Shown: piece by piece, positions 42,162 to 49,428 of the stretch
How the letters are laid out: every line of letters starts with the position of its first letter
Numbering within the stretch: position 1 is the stretch's first letter
Source of the DNA: CAZEKB01 sp964512225
GTDB lineage: Bacteria > Myxococcota_A > UBA796 > UBA9615
Assembly: GCA_964512225.1 (NCBI GenBank)
Contig: CAZEKB010000020.1
Coordinates: forward strand, 1 to 64,000
Direction of reading: 5' to 3'
Length of the DNA stretch: 64,000 nucleotides
Made by a program: the position numbers and the translations under genes
The notes under the pieces: generated by a model
What the model was told of the DNA's origin: nothing
Database searches by the model: none
The model's input: the letters and a program-made list of their open reading frames with translations, nothing else

Positions 42162-43199
42162 GTGCGCGACTCTCCGCTCTCGCTGGTCACCGACGATCCG
42201 CTGCTGCGGCAGTTCATCGAGTACCTGGACCACGTGCGTCGGCAGGTGGAGGCCGAGGGTGGCGCCGTCCTGGAGCTGCACGGGAGTCGACTGGCCGAGG
42301 TGCACCACGCGTTTCGTCGCATGGTCCGCAGCGGCGAGGAGCGGTTGCATCGGCTCGCGCGGCTCCTGGCGCGGGAGGTCTACGACGGCGACTTCGACCT
42401 CCGCAGCGTCGTCGTGGGCGAGGTGGCGGCCACCGGCGAGCGGTTTCTTCTCCAGCAGGCCCTCGAGGAGCGGCTGCTCTTCGGCCTCACGGATCTCGAC
42501 CTCGGGCAGCGCCTCCTGTCCCGCGTGAAGTTCCGGGCGGGCGACGATCTGAGCGAGGTCGGCCTGGTGGCCAACGCCGTCGAGTATCTCCCCCGCACCG
42601 AGAATGCCCTCGGGGTCCACAAGGTCATCAGCCGCATCAAGGCCGAAGAGGAGCTGTGGAACAAGGTCGTCGACGAGCTGTTCGGCCTCGACGCCATCGT
42701 TCGTCGGGACAAGGAGCTGCGTCCGCTGAGCCGGTACGTGAAGGACGTGTTCGGCCTCAAGTTCGTCGTGGGCAGCGTGGCCCAGGTGCCTGCCGTCCAC
42801 GAGCGTCTCGTCGGACGATCCTGGACACGAAGCGAGCTCGGCTCCGCGGGCGTGCCCCTGGGTGACGACGTCTACCGACTGGAGGTCCTGGAGACCAAGG
42901 ACCACCTCAGCCTGCGGACCCGGAAGGGGAGCGGGTGGACCGCGATCAAGAGCGTCGCCCGCTGGTGGGGCACCACGTTCGAACTGCAGATCCAACCCCT
43001 GAGGAACTACTACCGGGAGCGCGAGCGCGTCACCCGCGAGAGCCACGACCAGCACAAGGGTCGCCGCGACGCCCTCCGAGACGAGGTCGCCGCGCGCCTG
43101 CCGCTGTTCGGCTTCTACCGCGATCTGCTGCGGTGGGCCTTCGGCGGAAGAACCGGGCCCCCGCCGAGCCACCCGGGCGTCGTCCTGCGCGTCGACTGA
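42162..43199 (+). CDS. Divergent RelA/SpoT-type nucleotidyltransferase-like protein
   Basis: 345 residues, unrecognised at first sight. A helical N-terminal half (1-180) precedes a region (about 190-300) that follows the pattern of a (p)ppGpp synthetase: RYVKDVFGLKFVVGSV (strand after the KD helix), a basic GSGWTAIKSVARW segment in place of NGYRSLH, and FELQIQPLRNYYRERE in place of EIQIRTxxM, then SHDQHK. Glu274 and Gln276 would contact nucleotide. The usual His-rich hydrolase domain is absent. Family membership is an inference and the catalytic Asp is unassigned. GTG 42162 is the likely start. Flanked by inverted repeats. Confidence 0.55.
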   Translation: MRDSPLSLVTDDPLLRQFIEYLDHVRRQVEAEGGAVLELHGSRLAEVHHAFRRMVRSGEERLHRLARLLAREVYDGDFDLRSVVVGEVAATGERFLLQQALEERLLFGLTDLDLGQRLLSRVKFRAGDDLSEVGLVANAVEYLPRTENALGVHKVISRIKAEEELWNKVVDELFGLDAIVRRDKELRPLSRYVKDVFGLKFVVGSVAQVPAVHERLVGRSWTRSELGSAGVPLGDDVYRLEVLETKDHLSLRTRKGSGWTAIKSVARWWGTTFELQIQPLRNYYRERERVTRESHDQHKGRRDALRDEVAARLPLFGFYRDLLRWAFGGRTGPPPSHPGVVLRVD

Positions 43200-43203
43200 C
43201 GTC

Positions 43204-43237
43204 CCTCGGCCGGGCCCACCCCTCCCGGACGAGAATC
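43204..43237 (-). repeat. GC-rich repeat copy C, left of the assembly gap
   Basis: These 34 nt are identical to 43338-43371, on the other side of the N run. They are in the opposite orientation to copies A and B. Identity at both gap edges suggests the assembler broke inside a repeat array. Confidence 0.75.
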
Positions 43238-43337
43238 NNNNNNNNNNNNNNNNNNNNNNNNNNNNNNNNNNNNNNNNNNNNNNNNNNNNNNNNNNNNNNN
43301 NNNNNNNNNNNNNNNNNNNNNNNNNNNNNNNNNNNNN
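43238..43337. other. Assembly gap of 100 N
   Basis: Exactly 100 unknown bases, a conventional placeholder length, so the true size is unknown. Missing sequence may include more repeat copies or a gene. No annotation is possible inside. Confidence 0.98.
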
Positions 43338-43381
43338 CCTCGGCCGGGCCCACCCCTCCCGGACGAGAATCGATCGTCACC
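43338..43381 (-). repeat. GC-rich repeat copy D, right of the assembly gap
   Basis: 44 nt whose first 34 equal copy C. Its reverse complement matches copy B (42088-42121) with one mismatch over 34 nt, forming inverted repeats 1.2 kb apart around the RelA/SpoT-like gene. Confidence 0.75.
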
Positions 43382-43432
43382 GGCACCACCTCGGCCCGGC
43401 GATTTCTCCCGCGACTTTCGTTGCGGAGTCCC

Positions 43433-43445
43433 TAAGTTCCGGGCC
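43433..43445 (+). promoter_or_regulatory. TANNNT-N7-ATG leaderless promoter element
   Basis: TAAGTT (43433-43438), 7 nt, then ATG 43446. No ribosome binding site. Confidence 0.5.
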
Positions 43446-44621
43446 ATGCACGCGCCGAAGCTCCTCGCTCTGTCCCTCGTGATCGCCCTCGCCGGCTGCC
43501 CCTCCACCGACGACGACGACGTCGTGGCCCCGGACTGCGTCCCGAGCGAAGCTTCGTACAACGACAACGTGAAGCCGATCATCGTCGAGCACTGCAGCCG
43601 GTGCCACGGCGAGGCGCCCGACTTCGGCGCGCCCGTCAGCCTCATGGAGTACGCCCCCCTGATCGAGGGCGCCGAGGGCACGCGGACCGTCGACTTGATG
43701 GTCGACAAGCTCGTCGCCAACGAGATGCCGCCCGAGGGCAACCCGCGGCCCGACCACGCGGACTACGACACGCTGGTCGGTTGGGCGTCCTGCGGAGAGG
43801 CGCACCCCGACTACCAGGATGGGCTCGACGCCTCGAGGCCCGTGTGGACCGCGCCCGACGAGCCGCCGCTGGACGCGGTGCCGATCGAGCTCACGGCCGA
43901 GGGCCACCGGGTCGAGCTCGACGACATCGACGACTACCAGTACTTCACCTTCGACGAGCTGGTCGCCGAGGACATGTTCATCCGGCGGATCGAGCCGGTC
44001 ATCGACGAGAGCCGGGTCCTGCACCACATCACCTTCAACCGCCTCGACACCGCGGAGTACCTCTACACCTGGGCGCCCGGCACCGGCGCGATCGAGTTCC
44101 CCGACGGCGGCATCCGCCTGCGGCCGGACGACGCCTTCTTCATCAACCTGCACTACAACAACGGCGCCGGGATCGAGGACGTGACCGACTCGAGCGGCGT
44201 GCGCCTGTGGGTGTCCCCGCCCGCGGGCGACGAGTGGGCCATGCTCGCCCAGCAGACGTGGAACATCAGCGTCCCGGCGAACTCCGAGGGTCGCGCCGGC
44301 TCGACCTGCAGGGCGACCGAGCCGTACCGAATCCTCGCGGGCATGCCCCACATGCACGAGATCGGCTCGGCGTTCGAGCACTTCGTCGAGCGCACCGACG
44401 GGTCCGTCGAGTCGCTGATCGAGCTCACGGGGTGGTCGTTCGAGCTGCAGTTCTTCTACGCGATGGACACGATGATCGAGGTCGGCGACCGCCTCTCGAT
44501 GACCTGCATCTACGACAACTACAAGGACCACCGCGTGAACGCCGGCCAAGGGACGACCGACGAGATGTGCTTCGACTTCATGTACGTGCACCCGCCCACC
44601 GCGGGCGGCGAGTGCGGCTGA
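43446..44621 (+). CDS. Cytochrome c-copper monooxygenase fusion lipoprotein
   Basis: 391 residues. Lipobox ALAGC, Asp-rich spacer, then a c-type haem site CSRCH (Cys50, Cys53, His54) within a short planctomycete-type cytochrome region. The C-terminal 250 residues resemble copper type II ascorbate-dependent monooxygenases (peptidylglycine alpha-hydroxylating fold): RVLHHITFN gives two His, HMHEIGSAF the next pair, and DEMCFDFMY a likely Met ligand. A haem domain could feed electrons to the copper site. Substrate unknown. Leaderless-type start; it lies next to the assembly gap. Confidence 0.8.
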   Translation: MHAPKLLALSLVIALAGCPSTDDDDVVAPDCVPSEASYNDNVKPIIVEHCSRCHGEAPDFGAPVSLMEYAPLIEGAEGTRTVDLMVDKLVANEMPPEGNPRPDHADYDTLVGWASCGEAHPDYQDGLDASRPVWTAPDEPPLDAVPIELTAEGHRVELDDIDDYQYFTFDELVAEDMFIRRIEPVIDESRVLHHITFNRLDTAEYLYTWAPGTGAIEFPDGGIRLRPDDAFFINLHYNNGAGIEDVTDSSGVRLWVSPPAGDEWAMLAQQTWNISVPANSEGRAGSTCRATEPYRILAGMPHMHEIGSAFEHFVERTDGSVESLIELTGWSFELQFFYAMDTMIEVGDRLSMTCIYDNYKDHRVNAGQGTTDEMCFDFMYVHPPTAGGECG

Positions 44622-44628
44622 GTCGGGT

Positions 44629-45147
44629 CTAGAACACGCCGCGCCGCAGCTCGAGCACGTCCAGGCGGCGGACGCGCCATGCGTCGGGGTCGTCGACCCC
44701 GGGCGCGCCCCGGAGCAGGGTCACCTCGATCTTGCCCCGATGCACCACGAGGCTCTCGTTCCACTTGAACCGGATGAGCCCCTCGCTCGTATGCGCCGCG
44801 GACCGCTCGGCGATGCGGACCTCCGCGGTGCTCTCGATGTAGTCGAGGCCGTCGGCGATCGCCCACAGGTGCGTGAGCCCCTCGAACATCGCCTCCCGCT
44901 CGCCGCTGCGGATCGGGATCGGACCGGAGTAGTCGAAGGGATCGAGCAGCAGCGCGTCGACCCCCGCGCGGTCCTCGGTCTCGATCGCGAGCACGAGCGC
45001 GGCCACGACGTCCTCGATGCGCTCTTCCTCGCTCACCATCATCCGCTCGACGACGACGCCCACCACCGCGAGCAGGATCAGGACCAGCGCGATCGTAAGG
45101 ACCGAGGGCCTGCGGCCGCCCCCGTCGCGTGTCTGTAAGCTGCTCAT
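44629..45147 (-). CDS. Membrane-anchored protein, unknown function
   Basis: 172 residues. A short basic N-terminus, one transmembrane helix (VLTIALVLILLAVVGVVV), then a soluble part exposed to the periplasm. The soluble part has alternating helices and strands (VVAALVLAIETEDRAGVDAL, LTHLWAIADGL) reminiscent of an NTF2-like domain; that is a guess. Its ATG is only 14 bp from the start of the divergent E2-like gene, so its promoter must lie inside that gene. The 3' end lies 7 nt from the convergent monooxygenase-like gene. Confidence 0.7.
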   Translation of the reverse strand: MSSLQTRDGGGRRPSVLTIALVLILLAVVGVVVERMMVSEEERIEDVVAALVLAIETEDRAGVDALLLDPFDYSGPIPIRSGEREAMFEGLTHLWAIADGLDYIESTAEVRIAERSAAHTSEGLIRFKWNESLVVHRGKIEVTLLRGAPGVDDPDAWRVRRLDVLELRRGVF

Positions 45148-45161
45148 CCGGAGGAACGACG

Positions 45162-45992
45162 ATGGCGAAGATGAGCCTGCGCCGCAAGTTGGCGATCGCG
45201 ACTTGGGGTCCTCCCCGCGAGGGGAATATCTACGGGAAGCTGACTGTGGACGCGACCGAGGCCGAGGCCTACCTCGCCCACGTGCGGGAGACGACGGGCG
45301 AGAAGGTCACGATCACCCACCTCGTGGGCAAGGCCGTCGCCAACGCTCTGGGGACCGCCCCCGGGCTGAACGGCTTCCTCCGGTTCGGCAAGTACCACCA
45401 GCACAAGACGGTGGACGTGTCGTTCCTCGTCGCCCTGGAGGAGGGGGAGAACCTCGCCAAGGCGAAGATCCGAGAGCTCGATCGCAAGCCCGTCGTGGAC
45501 GTGGCGAAGGAGCTCCGGGCCCTGGCCGCCAAGCTCAAGGCGGGCAAGGACGAGGAGTTCGAGGCCAGCAAGGGCCTCGTGCGGCTCATGCCCACGTGGG
45601 TGATGCGCCCGCTCCTCTGGTTCACCGGCTGGCTCACGAGCAGCCTCGGCATCGGCTTCGCCCCCGCGAAGCTGTCGGCCTTCCCGTTCGGCTCGTGCAT
45701 CGTCACCAGCGTCGGGATGTTCGGGCTGGACGAAGGCTTCGTGCCTCCGACCCCGTTCGCCCGGGTCCCCGTGTACGTCCTCATCGGCGCGATGAACGAT
45801 CGCCCCGCGGTCGTCGACGGCGAGCTCACGATCCGGAAGCAGCTCACGATCACGGCGACGCTCGATCACCGCTTCATCGACGGCTTCCAGGGCGGCGTGC
45901 TCGCCAAGACGGTGCGAAGCGTCCTCGAGAACCCGTGGCAACTCGACGGGCTCCAGGGCCGCCCCGATCCCGCCGCCCCCGCCGCGTCCTAG
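45162..45992 (+). CDS. Free-standing E2 acyltransferase catalytic domain
   Basis: 276 residues. It resembles only the catalytic domain of 2-oxo acid dehydrogenase E2 proteins: RKLAIATWGPPREGNIYG start, TITHLVGKAVANAL, and the active-site motif DHRFIDGFQGG (HXXXDG) near the end. No lipoyl or E1/E3-binding domains are present and no dehydrogenase genes are nearby, so it may use CoA or another carrier. GGAGG precedes ATG 45162. A TAAGCT hexamer (45136-45141) that could be its -10 lies inside the divergent gene. The stop shares CTAG with the convergent caspase gene. Confidence 0.82.
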   Translation: MAKMSLRRKLAIATWGPPREGNIYGKLTVDATEAEAYLAHVRETTGEKVTITHLVGKAVANALGTAPGLNGFLRFGKYHQHKTVDVSFLVALEEGENLAKAKIRELDRKPVVDVAKELRALAAKLKAGKDEEFEASKGLVRLMPTWVMRPLLWFTGWLTSSLGIGFAPAKLSAFPFGSCIVTSVGMFGLDEGFVPPTPFARVPVYVLIGAMNDRPAVVDGELTIRKQLTITATLDHRFIDGFQGGVLAKTVRSVLENPWQLDGLQGRPDPAAPAAS

Positions 45993-47647
45993 AAGCCCAC
46001 CTGCACGCCGCCCACGAGGCGGTGCATGACCTCCAACTTCACCGAGCCGGGCTGGGCGAGGTGCGAGTTGAAGACGCTCGGCGCGTACCGGGCCTGGATC
46101 GACACGCGGTTGTGGGGGCGGAACCCGACCACGAACTCGGCCCCGACGGTCCCGTAGAGCCAGTGGGGAATCGTCAGCGTCTCGAGCGTGCGGCGGAGGT
46201 TCACGAGGGCGAACCGCGGCTGGACCGACAGCAGCACGAAGGGCAGGTCGAGGCGGAGGATCGGGCCCACCCCGAGCTCCAGCAGGACCGTGGTCGGGAC
46301 CAGCCGCGTGCCGCGGTTCGCGAGGTCGACGGTCGTCTCCGGAAACACCCCGACGCCCACGTCGAAGCCCAGGCCGAGCCGCCGCAGGAACGCCGACTTG
46401 CTCGGGAACCGGAAGGCGTATCCGACGCGCGCGCCGTTGGCCTGGGGCGCGTCCTGCAGGTCCATGGAGCCCGGAACCCACCAGTGCGCGAAGCCCGCGG
46501 AGACCTGGTGCCGACCGCCGTTGAGCTCGTCCCGGATCCTGGCCACGTCGTAGGCCGTCTCGGGCTCGAGCGTGACGCGGCCCGCGTCGATGCGCCGCCC
46601 CGCGAGGTTGCGGAACTCGACGACGTGAGCCCCCGGGTCCACGAGGATCGTCCGCGGGAACGCCCCCTTCTCCTCGCCGTCGATCAGGAGGACGAGCCCC
46701 TGCTGCGGCTTCCGGTACGACGTGACCATCGCGTAGCGGGCGCGCAGCCGGTTCGACGCGCTCCCGGACAGGACGAGCTCCTCGCGCCCGACGATTCGAT
46801 AGAAGGCCATCGGGACCTGCACCTCGCCGCTGTCCGCGAGCGTGTGGTCCCGCGCGTGGTCGTGGGCCTCGGACACGGTGACGACCTTGTCGCCGTTGAC
46901 GTCGGCGGCGTCGAAGCGCTCCTTCAGGGCTTGCAGGAAGTGGAAGGTGTAGACGCCGTGGCCCTTGCTGCGCTCCTCCAGCGCGGGTCGGCCGTAGGTG
47001 GTGGCGAAGAGCTGGGCGTCCTTGCCGCTCGTCGTATCCCGGAACGGCCGTCGCTCGTCCACCGCGGCCTCCACCGCGCCGGCCGCGTGCTGCGAGTCGA
47101 CCTTGCCCGAGCCCGTGAAGCAGGCGTCCACCAGCAGCACGCGCCGCTGGGTGGGGAGCGTCGCCATGAACTCCTGCATCGCCTCCAGGGGGATGGCGGT
47201 GTCGACCGGCGCGTCCTTCTCGGTGTCGCTCGCCGCGAGGTAGACGTGCGAGCGGTTGCGGTCGTCCACCCAGCGGGTCCCGTGGCCGGAGAAGTAGACG
47301 AAGGCCAGGTCCTCCGGGGCGACGGTCGCGGCCCACTGCTTGAGCCGGGCGACGAGGGCCCGGGCGGTCAGCTCGCCGTTCGTCACGACCTCCACGCTCG
47401 CGAAGCCGCCGTAGGTCGGATCCAGCAGGACCTTGCCGAGCTCCACGGCGTCCCGGCTCGCGAAGGAGAGCGGCGCGAACGCCGGGTCGTCGTAGGCGTC
47501 GACGCCGATCAGCAGGGCGCGGCGCTTCCCCGCCTCGTCCGCGCCGGTCGCGGCCGGCTCCTCCAGCGACCCGAACGTGCCCTGGGCCAGGCCCCCCGCC
47601 GGGAGCGCCAGTACCAACAGCGCCGTGAGTGCTCCGATCGCTCGCAT
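45989..47647 (-). CDS. Caspase-like protease with PEGA-type and outer-membrane barrel-like regions
   Basis: 552 residues. Signal peptide (ALPAGGLAQ), then a C14 caspase-like domain at about 40-290 with the dyad His122 (VYFSGHG) and Cys176 (LLVDACFTG). Within it a DVNGDKVVTVSE segment (249-260) fits an EF-hand loop, so activity may need calcium as in metacaspases. A PEGA-like beta unit follows (LVLLIDGEEKGAF) at about 318-365, and the last 180 residues are alternating strands ending GGVQVGF, typical of an outer-membrane barrel. Third gene of the sigma/anti-sigma operon. Its stop codon overlaps the convergent E2-like stop. Confidence 0.82.
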   Translation of the reverse strand: MRAIGALTALLVLALPAGGLAQGTFGSLEEPAATGADEAGKRRALLIGVDAYDDPAFAPLSFASRDAVELGKVLLDPTYGGFASVEVVTNGELTARALVARLKQWAATVAPEDLAFVYFSGHGTRWVDDRNRSHVYLAASDTEKDAPVDTAIPLEAMQEFMATLPTQRRVLLVDACFTGSGKVDSQHAAGAVEAAVDERRPFRDTTSGKDAQLFATTYGRPALEERSKGHGVYTFHFLQALKERFDAADVNGDKVVTVSEAHDHARDHTLADSGEVQVPMAFYRIVGREELVLSGSASNRLRARYAMVTSYRKPQQGLVLLIDGEEKGAFPRTILVDPGAHVVEFRNLAGRRIDAGRVTLEPETAYDVARIRDELNGGRHQVSAGFAHWWVPGSMDLQDAPQANGARVGYAFRFPSKSAFLRRLGLGFDVGVGVFPETTVDLANRGTRLVPTTVLLELGVGPILRLDLPFVLLSVQPRFALVNLRRTLETLTIPHWLYGTVGAEFVVGFRPHNRVSIQARYAPSVFNSHLAQPGSVKLEVMHRLVGGVQVGF

Positions 47648-47655
47648 GTGCCCCC

Positions 47656-48507
47656 CTACTTCCACTCGATCGCCACCTCGTCGAGGACCCGCCCGCCCCA
47701 TTCTTCCACGACGCCGAGCTCGATCGGCTCGGCGCTCACGTCGGGGGCCGGGCTCGCGGCGACGAGTCGATACTCGGCCCGGCCGGGACCGGCGGGGCGG
47801 TAGGGCGCGGGCCGCCCGGCGGGGCCCACGGGGTTGGGTCCGGCCGACCCCTCCCAGACCGCGCCCGCGGCGGGCCAGATCACGTGCGTTGCGCCGCCCT
47901 GCGTCTCCAGCAGAACCAGGGACGCCGAGCCGTCCTCCAGGACTGCTCGGAACGTGACCCCGTCCGTCGCCGATCGCTCGGCGCCGTCCTCGACCCGGGC
48001 GTCCCCCATCACCCACAAGGTGCCCTCCAGCTCCTCCGGGACCCCCCGGGGCTGGAACTCCGGGTCGCCCGGGCCGGCCTGCAGCGCGATCACCGCGCCG
48101 ACCACGATCGCGGCGGCGAGGGCGACCCAGGCGAACGTCCGTCGCCGCCGTCGGGCCGCGAGGTCGACGACGTTGGAGGGTCGATCGGCGCGCGCGGCGG
48201 GGGTCGCGAGGTCGGCGGACCAGGACTTGGCGTCGTCATCGCCCGCGGCCGCGGGGGTCGCGAGGTCGGCGGACCAGCCCTTGGCCTCCAGCGTGCGCTC
48301 GACCAGGGCGTCGAGCCGGGCGCGGCCGGCGTCGCTGAGGGGCATCGGGGCGTCGTCCAGCAGGTCCTCGGCCTCGAGGATGCCGTCCATGATCTGCGCG
48401 AGGCGGGGATCTCGATCGGCGGCGGCGCGGAGCTCGGCGAGCTCGTCGTCGTCCAGGTCGAGCGGGTATCGGTCGAGCAGGTCGCGGACTCGGGGATCGA
48501 GCGTCAT
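47656..48507 (-). CDS. Putative anti-sigma factor, membrane-anchored
   Basis: 283 residues. An acidic cytoplasmic region (1-120), one transmembrane helix (about 124-142, WVALAAAIVVGAVIALQ) and a periplasmic domain. It has no Cys, so it is not a zinc anti-sigma factor. WSADLATPAA occurs twice (78-87 and 96-105), an internal duplication. The ATG overlaps the sigma factor's stop by 4 nt (ATGA), the usual pairing for a sigma factor and its inhibitor. The function is inferred from context. The caspase gene follows 8 nt downstream. Confidence 0.7.
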   Translation of the reverse strand: MTLDPRVRDLLDRYPLDLDDDELAELRAAADRDPRLAQIMDGILEAEDLLDDAPMPLSDAGRARLDALVERTLEAKGWSADLATPAAAGDDDAKSWSADLATPAARADRPSNVVDLAARRRRRTFAWVALAAAIVVGAVIALQAGPGDPEFQPRGVPEELEGTLWVMGDARVEDGAERSATDGVTFRAVLEDGSASLVLLETQGGATHVIWPAAGAVWEGSAGPNPVGPAGRPAPYRPAGPGRAEYRLVAASPAPDVSAEPIELGVVEEWGGRVLDEVAIEWK

Positions 48508-49136
48508 GGCGCCAACTCCAGCCGACGGAGGCGAGCGCCGAGCGCGGCGCGTGCCGAGCCGAGGATCCGCTTCGCCCCCGCGCCGCTCATCCCGAGCTCC
48601 GCGCCGACGTCCTCGAGCGTCCAGCCCTCGAAATAGTAGCGGAGCACCGCGGTGCGCCGGGGCTCGCGCAGGCGGTCGACGGCCTCGCGGATGCGACGGG
48701 ACCGACGCTCCGTGGCCACCCGGGCTTCCGGACCCCCGCCCGCGCTCGGGAGGCCCTCGAGGAGCGGGTCGGTGCCCGGCGGGCGCGACGCCTCCAGCAC
48801 GTGCGTGTCCCGCAGAGCGCGCACGGAGTCGCGGCGATTCCGGGTCCGGTAGAGGTCCAGGGCCGCGTTTCGGGCGGCCCGGCGCGCGTAGGTGAGGAAG
48901 CGGTCGGGGTGCTCGATGTCGTCGATGTGGGCCACCAGCCCCTCGATGGCCTCCATGAACGCGTCCTCGGCGGACGCGGAGTCGCGCAGGATCCGAAAGG
49001 CGTCGCGGGTGAGGACGGGCTGGAGCGTGTTCACCAGGGGCCGGAGCGCCGCCCCGTCGCCCGCCTGGCAGCGCCGCACGAGGCTCGCGACGGTCTCCCT
49101 TCGCGTCGCGGGGGCCTTCCTGTGTCGGTCGCTCAC
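48504..49136 (-). CDS. RNA polymerase sigma factor, ECF type
   Basis: 210 residues. Region 2 (SLVRRCQAGDGAALRPLV, DAFMEAIEGLVAHI, RFLTYARRAARNAALDLYR) and region 4 (RIREAVDRLREPRRTAVLRYYFEGWTL in two parts, then LGMSGAGAKRILGSARAAL) are joined by a short linker, as in extracytoplasmic-function factors. GTG 49136 is chosen because a G-rich ribosome binding site precedes it; ATG 49217 and 49226 would add a basic leader. TAGCAT at 49171-49166 (minus strand) could be the -10. Probably transcribes the caspase operon among other targets. Confidence 0.9.
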   Translation of the reverse strand: MSDRHRKAPATRRETVASLVRRCQAGDGAALRPLVNTLQPVLTRDAFRILRDSASAEDAFMEAIEGLVAHIDDIEHPDRFLTYARRAARNAALDLYRTRNRRDSVRALRDTHVLEASRPPGTDPLLEGLPSAGGGPEARVATERRSRRIREAVDRLREPRRTAVLRYYFEGWTLEDVGAELGMSGAGAKRILGSARAALGARLRRLELAP

Positions 49137-49416
49137 CGTCGCCCCCCGCACCAGCCTCGGCGTCGATGCTAGCACCGCGGCGGGGAGGGTTCGTTCGGCG
49201 GCGGGGAGGTGGCTCATGTCCTTCATGACGGAGAAACCGAGGGGTCCGGACGATCTTTTTTCGCCGCCGCGTCGAAAAAGGTCCCGCCGGTCTGCGTTCA
49301 AGGATCGGTGGTCGGGGGACGCGGCCGTGGCGGCTCGGTCCTTCATGTTCCTTTTGCGCGAGGCACGGGTCGGTTTCGCCGCCGGCGCGCTCCCCGGTCA
49401 CCTCCCTCGCCGCTGA

Positions 49417-49428
49417 TAGCATCGCGCG
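49417..49428 (+). promoter_or_regulatory. TANNNT-N6-GTG leaderless promoter element
   Basis: TAGCAT (49417-49422), 6 nt, then GTG 49429. No ribosome binding site. Confidence 0.5.

Noticed and set aside
43204..43381. CRISPR array broken by the assembly gap
   Set aside because: Only partial repeat copies are visible, with inverted copies more than 1 kb away and no spacers or cas genes.
42935..43741. Frames running through the N gap
   Set aside because: The X residues come from unknown bases; the gap size is arbitrary, so no frame can be followed across it.
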